Of a stretch of 64,000 bases of DNA, positions 58,568 through 64,000 are shown piece after piece; within the stretch, counting starts at the first letter, position 1; each line of letters starts with the position of its first letter. The notes under the pieces were generated by a model that saw only the letters and a program-made list of their open reading frames with translations, did not search any database and had not been told where the DNA came from. Position numbers and translations under genes: made by a program. This stretch comes from Streptomyces sp. PR69 (GTDB taxonomy: Bacteria > Actinomycetota > Actinomycetes > Streptomycetales > Streptomycetaceae): contig NZ_JAOWCB010000009.1 in the NCBI RefSeq assembly GCF_026420845.1, positions 180,060 to 244,059 of the forward strand, read 5' to 3'.

Positions 58568-60049
58568 CCGCGCCACCAGTACACAGGCGTCGTCCCCGCG
58601 CTCCGCCTCGCCGAACTCCTCCACCACAGCCCGGACGCAGTCCTGAGCGTCCCGGGCTTCGGCGAACAGCGGCGCCAGCGCCAGCAGCCGACCGGTGTCG
58701 CACTCCTCCGCCGCACTGGTCCGCGTCAGTCCGTCGGTGTGCAGGACGAGCACATCGCCGGGCAGCAGCCGTACCTCGGCCTGACCGTACTCCGCGGTGG
58801 GGGTGGCGCCGAGCAGCACACCCTCGGGGGGAGTCAGCGCAGACCCCGTCCCGCCGCGGAACAGCAGCGGGGCGGGGTGCCCTGCCTGTGCCCAGGACAG
58901 CGTGCGCTGAGCCGGCTCATAGCGGCAGCAGACGGCGCTGCCGAGGGCTGGCTGCGCGGAGGCTTCCAGCAGTTGGTTGAGATGAGCCATGAGCTGCCCC
59001 GGCGCAATGCCGGCCACGGCCATCCCGCGCAGGGCGCCGAGCAGCATCGCCATCGAGGAGGTGGCGGCCACGCCGTGTCCCGTCAGATCGCCGACGCTCA
59101 GCAGGGCCTGGCCGCCGGGCAGCTGCAGTGCGTCGTACCAGTCGCCGCCGATCAGGGCGCTGTCGGCGGAGGGGAGGTAGTGCGCAGCGACGTCCAGCGC
59201 GGCCGGGGTGTCCTCGGGGAGCTGGAGGGAGCCGCGCCAGGGCGGCAGCACCGCTTCCTGGAGCTCTACCGCGAGCCGCCGCTCCGTCTGCGCGACATGC
59301 TGCTTGCGCTGGAGCGAGTCGCGTGTCTCACGGACGGCGCGCTGGCTGCGCCGAAGCTCGCTGACGTCCCTGAGGACGGCCCACATGGAGGCGGTGGAGC
59401 CGTCGGTGTCGAGGACGGGCTCGCCCATCATATGGACCGTGCGAACGCCCCCGTCGGTGCGCACCATGCGGAACTCGCCGTCGATGGGGCGTCCGTCCAC
59501 CAGACAGTCCGTCACCATGGAGGTGAGCAGCGGCTGATCCTCCGCGAACACCATGGCGGGCAGCTCGTCCAGCGTCATGGGGCCGCTCTCCGGAGGCCGC
59601 CCCAGAATCTGGTACAGCTCGTCGGACCAGCTCACCTCGTCGGTGAGCAGATTCCACTCCGCGCTGCCGACCCTGCTGAGCAGCGAGCCGTTGCGCAGGG
59701 CGGAGTCCGCCTCGTATGCGGCGAGATCGTCCTGACAATCGTCCTGATGGGAGTCGGGGGACTCGACGGATTCGGCGTGCTCGTGTGGCTGGGGCGCGTC
59801 CGCGGGCTGTGCGGGCAGCCCCTCCTTGAGCTGTCCCAGATGGGCGCCGAGGTCGTCGAGGTGATGGACGGCCAGTTCGCACAGGGCGCGCTGCCACCGC
59901 CCGTGTGCGTCGTCCTCCCGGTCGACCGCATCCCGGCGTACGGCGTCGACGTCGCCGCGGAGCCGCCTCGCCAGCGAGATCAGCGCATCGACGTCGCCGC
60001 GCTCGGGAGGCTGCGGGGCGGGACGGTCCGCGAACACATGGGACGGCAT
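58556..60049 (-). CDS. PAS-PP2C (SpoIIE-type) phosphatase
   Basis: A 497-residue protein. ATG 60049 has CGGAG 7 bases upstream; an alternative GTG at 60076 has weak support. A helical N-terminus (about 20-110) precedes a PAS domain (about 120-230; GSAEWNLLTDEVSWSDELYQ, EFRMVRTDGGVRTVHMMGEP). The PP2C domain (about 260-497) has SALIGGDWYDAL, LSVGDLTGHGVAATSS and VLVLHTDGLTR, all metal ligands present. It would dephosphorylate an anti-sigma antagonist on a signal sensed by PAS. It converges on the NsdA-like gene. A second phosphatase of this type is at 30 kb. Confidence 0.9.
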   Translation of the reverse strand: MPSHVFADRPAPQPPERGDVDALISLARRLRGDVDAVRRDAVDREDDAHGRWQRALCELAVHHLDDLGAHLGQLKEGLPAQPADAPQPHEHAESVESPDSHQDDCQDDLAAYEADSALRNGSLLSRVGSAEWNLLTDEVSWSDELYQILGRPPESGPMTLDELPAMVFAEDQPLLTSMVTDCLVDGRPIDGEFRMVRTDGGVRTVHMMGEPVLDTDGSTASMWAVLRDVSELRRSQRAVRETRDSLQRKQHVAQTERRLAVELQEAVLPPWRGSLQLPEDTPAALDVAAHYLPSADSALIGGDWYDALQLPGGQALLSVGDLTGHGVAATSSMAMLLGALRGMAVAGIAPGQLMAHLNQLLEASAQPALGSAVCCRYEPAQRTLSWAQAGHPAPLLFRGGTGSALTPPEGVLLGATPTAEYGQAEVRLLPGDVLVLHTDGLTRTSAAEECDTGRLLALAPLFAEARDAQDCVRAVVEEFGEAERGDDACVLVARIGQ

Positions 60050-60336
60050 GTCGTACTCCGATACAGGCGCGGCCACGGCCGGGTCTCAACAAAGGACCGG
60101 TAACGAGGGTTGCACAGGGAACGAGGGCTCGTAAGCCATTTGGCAACACTCGATCTGGTGGTGCCCAAGACATATGCCATAGGCCCGCAGGCTACTCCGC
60201 GGTCTCTGTCCAGGAGAAGAATTCCCGCCGCTCACAGGGGCATAACCGGCCACCCGCGGGTGCGGCAACTCAACCGCACACCGCAGGTGTTGGTGATCGG
60301 TCGGATGTTCCCATCCGGAGTCGAACGCTCGGGAGG

Positions 60337-60933
60337 TCAGCCGCGGGCGAGGGGCGCGGCGCCGAACGACACATCGAAGCGGTCGCACCAGATGCTCACG
60401 CTGGTGAGCTTGTCCAGATCGGCGTCCGCGGGCAGGGCGTAGTTCTGGTCACCCTTGTTGCCCTTGAGCTTGCCGAGACTGACGTACTCGCCGTCGTCGA
60501 AGACATGCCATCCGGCCTTGCCCTCCTTGACCGGCGCGTCGCTGAGCAGGACCCGCAGATCCGGGCCGTTGCTGGTGTCCAGGTTCTCCAGCCGCAGCGT
60601 GCGGCTGCCGTCCGCGAGGCGGAGGACCTTCACCGATCCGGTGGTCGTGTGCTCATGGCTGATGAGCTCCCCCTCCGCCAGCGTCTCCGGCCCGGCGGGA
60701 GCGTCGGACGCCGTGCCGCCCGACGCCTCCGCGCCCTCCGCCGTGCCCTCCGCCGCGTCGTTCGCTCCGCCGGCCGGAGCCGCGGTCGGGATCTCGTCCC
60801 GTACGGTCTCGTTCACCCACAGCTTCCACGGCTGGAACCAGTACAGTCCCGCACCGGCCAGCGCCAGCCCGACGACGAGCACCGTCACACCCAACGGCCT
60901 GCCGAACCACCTGAGCACACGCCCCACTGCCAT
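60337..60933 (-). CDS. Membrane-anchored DM13-domain protein
   Basis: A 198-residue protein with an N-terminal membrane span (about 13-33, PLGVTVLVVGLALAGAGLYWF) and an Ala/Gly/Glu linker. The extracytoplasmic DM13 domain (about 85-198) shows LAEGELISHEHTTTGSVKVL, TLRLENLDTSNGPDLRVLLS and NYALPADADLDKLTSVSIWC. DM13 domains are proposed to carry redox or electron-transfer functions. ATG 60933 is directly preceded by GAGGAG, too close for normal spacing; GTG 60927 (residue 3) would have better spacing. Confidence 0.85.
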   Translation of the reverse strand: MAVGRVLRWFGRPLGVTVLVVGLALAGAGLYWFQPWKLWVNETVRDEIPTAAPAGGANDAAEGTAEGAEASGGTASDAPAGPETLAEGELISHEHTTTGSVKVLRLADGSRTLRLENLDTSNGPDLRVLLSDAPVKEGKAGWHVFDDGEYVSLGKLKGNKGDQNYALPADADLDKLTSVSIWCDRFDVSFGAAPLARG

Positions 60934-61046
60934 CTCCTCATTCCGAACCTTCCGGCACCTGACCGGCGACCTCCATTCAACGCCAGGTCAGGGCGGCGAT
61001 CCCAGCCCGGCCGGATGACGAAAGTCTTACGGCCGGGCCGGGCGGC

Positions 61047-62987
61047 TCAGCGGGGCGCGACCGGCAGGACGACGCGGCTCAGTCCTGCCCGCACGGTCAT
61101 CCGCGTCCCCGCGGGGTAGCGCAGGGTGTAGTCATGGTCGGTGGAGATCAGCACCACGCCCAGGCGGTGTCCCTTCTTGAAGACGTAGTCCTGTGGCTGC
61201 ATATCCCACCGGAGCCGGTACTCACGGCCCTCCGTCACCGGATCGGTGTGGCTGAGCGAGTGCCGGTTGCGGATGTCGAGCCAGCCCCGCGACACGATCT
61301 TGAAGTCGGCGGTTTCCGTGCGGTGCCGGGTCCGGTAGGCGCAGCCGGTGTCGCCCGGAATGCCCTTCCCGTAGCAGACCTGCTCGGAGGTGTCGGCCGT
61401 CGTGCCGGCCGTGGCGCGGGTGTCGCGTCCGTAGTCGACCAGCAGGGCGGTGACATACGGCGAGGAGCCGTCCAGCGACGCCCGTACGGACAACTCCGGC
61501 ACGCCGTTGAGGTGCAGTGCGCGGCGCAGCGGGGGCGTGGTGTAGGCGAGGCGGTTCGGATGGGCGGCGTCCGGGCCGGCGGCGAGCGTCTGTGCCGCGA
61601 CCGTGCGACCCGCGTCCGTCAGCGACTGCCGCACCGGCCGCCCCGGCAGCGGGGCGAGCCCGTCCTCGTTGAGCCGCAGCGTCACCGCGCGGGTGCCGCG
61701 CGCGGGCCAGTCGGACTGGGCGCGCCAGCTGAAGTCGGCCTGCTCCACCTCGACCGGCGGGCCTGCCGTCGCCCCGTTGTCCAGCCCGTACAGCCAGTGG
61801 TCGAACCACAGGTGCAGCTGGTCGAGCCACTCCTCCATGCGCAGCGGCATGGGGTTGACATGGCCCGCCTGGTGCAGCCACAGCTTCCGCGGCACATCGT
61901 GCTCCTTCAGCGCCTGCCAGAGCTGCCCGAAGTGCTTGGTCTTCACATTCCAGTCATTGCCGCCGTGCACCAGGAAGACCCCGGCTCTGATTCCGCCGGC
62001 GTCCCGGAGATAGTCCCGCTCCGCCCAGAAGCCGCTCCAGTCCCCGCTGACCCGGTCCTGCCGTGCGGTCAGCCCGTCGATGACCGGCCGGCAGATCTCC
62101 CGGTCCGCACGCGTGTTGACGGCCTTCGCCAGGACGTCGGCGTCCTCGCCCTGATAGCCGCCGGGGGCGACCACCCCGCCGCCCGCCCGGTAGTAGTCGT
62201 ACCAGGAGGAGATGCCGGAGATCGGCACGATCGCCTTCAGCCCCGCCACGCCGGTGGCGGCGACGGCGGTCGGCAGCGTCCCGTTGTACGAGATCCCCAT
62301 CATCGCGGCGTCGCCGGTCGACCAGTCGGCGCGGACGGGCCGGCCCTCGGGGTCCCAGCCCCGGGCCCGGCCGCCCAGCCAGTCCACGGCGGCCTTCGCG
62401 CCGAGTGTCTCATTGCGGCCGCCGGAGGTCGGACAGCCCGTCGAGCCTCCGGTGCCGAGGCTGTCGACCTGGGCGACGGCATAGCCGCGCGGCAGGAAGT
62501 AGTTGTCGGTGTATCCCGGGAACGGCACGGAGGGCCCGCTCAGACCGGGGGTGCGGAGGTCAGACGTCAGCCGCCGCCCCGGCGGCAGCCCGTCCTCGTC
62601 CAGGTCCACCTCGTGGAAAGGCACATCGCCGATGCCCGCCCAGTACGGGCTCACCTCGATGACGGTCGCGACCTTCAGCCCCTCTTCGGTCTCCCTGGGC
62701 CGCAGAATCCTCATGCGCACGGTGTCCCGGCGGCCGTCCCGGTCGCTGTCGGCCTCGGTCTCGACGTCCACCTGCTGCCAGACGGCGTCGGCCCGGGAGA
62801 ACACCGGCTGGGTGCGCTCGCCGACGATGCTCAGGGCGTGCGCGGTGCTCTCGCCGCCTTCGGCGTGCGCGGCAGGGGACGCCGGAGGCGCGAGCAGCGC
62901 CGCCGCCGTGAGCGCGGCGACGCCCAGGCCGCATAAGCCGGCGCGGGCCGTGCGCGGGCGTATTCGCATGCCGCTCTGTCTCGCCAT
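61047..62987 (-). CDS. Secreted CocE/NonD hydrolase (Xaa-Pro dipeptidyl-peptidase family)
   Basis: A 646-residue protein; ATG 62987 has GGAGG 6 bases upstream. An export signal (RARAGLCGLGVAALTAAALL-type, ending PAAHAEG) is followed by the alpha/beta-hydrolase domain. The nucleophile elbow is MMGISYNGTLPT (Ser near 232), and LHQAGHVNP holds the likely catalytic His. A C-terminal jelly-roll (PX_D) domain begins near 400 (TLRLNEDGLAPL, HLNGVPELSVRASLDG, RLRWDMQPQDYVFKKGHRLG). The family cleaves X-Pro dipeptides or acts as an esterase/acylase. It is likely extracellular. Confidence 0.9.
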   Translation of the reverse strand: MARQSGMRIRPRTARAGLCGLGVAALTAAALLAPPASPAAHAEGGESTAHALSIVGERTQPVFSRADAVWQQVDVETEADSDRDGRRDTVRMRILRPRETEEGLKVATVIEVSPYWAGIGDVPFHEVDLDEDGLPPGRRLTSDLRTPGLSGPSVPFPGYTDNYFLPRGYAVAQVDSLGTGGSTGCPTSGGRNETLGAKAAVDWLGGRARGWDPEGRPVRADWSTGDAAMMGISYNGTLPTAVAATGVAGLKAIVPISGISSWYDYYRAGGGVVAPGGYQGEDADVLAKAVNTRADREICRPVIDGLTARQDRVSGDWSGFWAERDYLRDAGGIRAGVFLVHGGNDWNVKTKHFGQLWQALKEHDVPRKLWLHQAGHVNPMPLRMEEWLDQLHLWFDHWLYGLDNGATAGPPVEVEQADFSWRAQSDWPARGTRAVTLRLNEDGLAPLPGRPVRQSLTDAGRTVAAQTLAAGPDAAHPNRLAYTTPPLRRALHLNGVPELSVRASLDGSSPYVTALLVDYGRDTRATAGTTADTSEQVCYGKGIPGDTGCAYRTRHRTETADFKIVSRGWLDIRNRHSLSHTDPVTEGREYRLRWDMQPQDYVFKKGHRLGVVLISTDHDYTLRYPAGTRMTVRAGLSRVVLPVAPR

Positions 62988-63208
62988 CGTGCCTCCAGAG
63001 GCGGGGAAGTGACGGACGGTCACACGGTGTCGCGCGCACATTCCACCGCGTCCGCCAGGCTCCGCGCCAGACCGCGCCTCTCGGGAGCGGCTCCTCGTCC
63101 TCCGCGGACGGCGGGCGTCACGCACGGCGGACAGGAAAGCACCGCCACACCCACCGCATGGGGCCGCCCGGCAGGGGTACCCAGGGACGGAGCCCAAAGG
63201 AGCAGATC

Positions 63209-63754
63209 ATGCTGATCGCATTCCTGACAGCCCCCCAGGGCGTGGAGCAAGTCGAACTCACCGAACCCTGGCAGGCCGTCCTCGACGCGGGGGACACCCC
63301 CCGGCTCGTCTCCACCCGGCCCGGCCGGGTGCAGGCGTACCGCCACCTCGACAAGGCGGACACCTTCCCCGTGGACGAGATCGTCGCCGACGCCACGGCG
63401 GACGAGTTCGGGGCGCTCGTCCTGCCCGGCGGGGTCGCCAACCCCGACGCGCTGCGGATGGACCGGCACGCCGTGGCGTTCGTCCGCAGCTTCTTCGACG
63501 CGGGCAAGCCCGTCGCGGCGATCTGCCATGCGCCGTGGACGCTCGTGGAAGCCGACGTGGTACGCGGCCGGACCCTCACCTCGTGGCCCAGTCTGCGCAC
63601 CGACATCGCCAACGCCGGCGGCACCTGGGTCGACCAACAGGTCTCGGTCTGCCACGACGGCCCGAACACCCTGATCACCAGCAGAAGGCCGCACGACCTC
63701 AAGGCGTTCTGCGCGGCCTTCACCACGGAGTTCGCCAAGCCGCTGAGGGCTTGA
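63209..63754 (+). CDS. DJ-1/PfpI (type 1 glutamine amidotransferase-like) protein
   Basis: A 181-residue protein with AAAGGAG 7 bases before ATG 63209. The nucleophile is Cys106 in PVAAICHAPW, with FGALVLPGGVANPD before it and DIANAGGTWVDQ after. The group contains proteases, chaperones and glyoxalase/deglycase activities, and a role in stress repair is plausible. It diverges from the CocE/NonD gene. Confidence 0.9.
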   Translation: MLIAFLTAPQGVEQVELTEPWQAVLDAGDTPRLVSTRPGRVQAYRHLDKADTFPVDEIVADATADEFGALVLPGGVANPDALRMDRHAVAFVRSFFDAGKPVAAICHAPWTLVEADVVRGRTLTSWPSLRTDIANAGGTWVDQQVSVCHDGPNTLITSRRPHDLKAFCAAFTTEFAKPLRA

Positions 63755-64000
63755 CTGCGCTGGCCCTTGCGCCTCAATGGCCGGACGGGCCGGAAATCCA
63801 GCCCCGCCGGCGATTGAGGCGCGGGAGCCAGCACCTTCAGCCCCGCCTGGGGGTACCTCTGGGGGTACCCCCGGACGGAGTCTGGGGGAGGTAGCTGGGG
63901 GAGTTTGAGGCGCGGGGGTTCGGGGGGCGGAGCCTCCGGGAAACGGGGTCTGGGGCGGAGTGCCGGTTACGGGAAGTGGGGGTCCCCCCACGCCCCCAGG
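63755..64000. repeat. G/C-rich intergenic element (copy E, cut by the window end)
   Basis: After the DJ-1 stop the sequence carries GCGCCTCAATGGCCGGACGG, an imperfect hairpin with CCGGCGATTGAGGCGC, CCTGGGGGTACC runs, and the GGGGCGGAG module near 63927. It resembles copies A and D. Its right edge and the next gene lie outside the window. Confidence 0.65.

Noticed and set aside
60110..60442. 110-codon forward frame between the phosphatase and the DM13 gene
   Set aside because: It overlaps the DM13 coding region in antisense, lacks a ribosome-binding site and has no recognisable sequence.
63009..63023. GTGAC-N5-GTCAC repeat before the CocE/NonD gene
   Set aside because: Five-base arms are too short to rise above chance in this sequence, and it has no second copy nearby.

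Overview
The window is high-GC actinobacterial DNA and almost certainly Streptomyces. It carries a two-domain geosmin synthase, a streptophobe-type membrane protein, an NsdA-like regulator, a DUF397 protein, a DasR-type operator at nagB, many GTG starts with purine-rich ribosome binding sites, and the G/C-rich intergenic elements typical of that genus. I recognised no rRNA, tRNA, CRISPR array or complete transposon. It reads as chromosomal DNA with one small decayed spot around 27 kb.

Layout. 0-5.5 kb: the 3' part of a SARP/BTAD regulator fused to an ABATE/CGNR zinc finger, a universal stress protein, a FAD/Rieske oxidoreductase and a proline-rich membrane protein. 5.6-11.1 kb: a streptophobe protein and a three-gene operon of FHA-FHA-ABC exporter, small protein and Ser/Thr kinase, resembling the mycobacterial Rv1747/PknF pair. 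11.2-15.3 kb: an O-methyltransferase diverging from a MarR regulator with an iron-box-like palindrome between them, a DUF4142 protein, and a TroA-like binding protein without a signal peptide. 15.5-19 kb: a two-gene unit of a P-loop ATPase and a membrane-anchored ligand-binding protein without a permease, the best candidate for an undescribed system. 19-26.3 kb: an amidase, nagB with a DasR site, a cbiMNQO cobalt transporter under a cobalamin riboswitch, and dhaKLM. 26.4-30 kb: a small Rho_N-like protein, a CDF transporter pseudogene interrupted by a MITE-like insert, and a secreted phosphodiester glycosidase.

30-38.4 kb: a GAF/PAS PP2C phosphatase, a FadE26-like acyl-CoA dehydrogenase behind a KstR-like box, a DUF2236 oxygenase, a kinase fused to TPR repeats, and a phytoene-desaturase-like flavoprotein. 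38.5-51 kb: a Tat-exported serine hydrolase, then a CoA-thioester catabolic set: nitronate monooxygenase, two acyl-CoA synthetases, a phenylacetate-CoA ligase, an EchA19-like hydratase and a coupled DUF35-thiolase-thiolase operon. The divergent FadD19-like/EchA19-like pair followed by DUF35-Ltp-Ltp genes recalls the mycobacterial Rv3515c-Rv3516 and Rv3521-Rv3523 steroid side-chain genes. No ring-degradation genes lie in the window, so the substrate is open.

51-64 kb: DUF397, small conserved proteins, an ACT-domain protein, geosmin synthase, an aminoglycoside-phosphotransferase-like protein diverging from the NsdA-like regulator, a PAS-PP2C phosphatase, a DM13 protein, a secreted CocE/NonD hydrolase and a DJ-1/PfpI protein. 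Related G/C-rich elements fill five 3' intergenic regions: four lie between convergent genes, and the fifth runs off the window edge. Two kinases, two PP2C phosphatases and two FHA domains make the window rich in Ser/Thr phosphorylation signalling.
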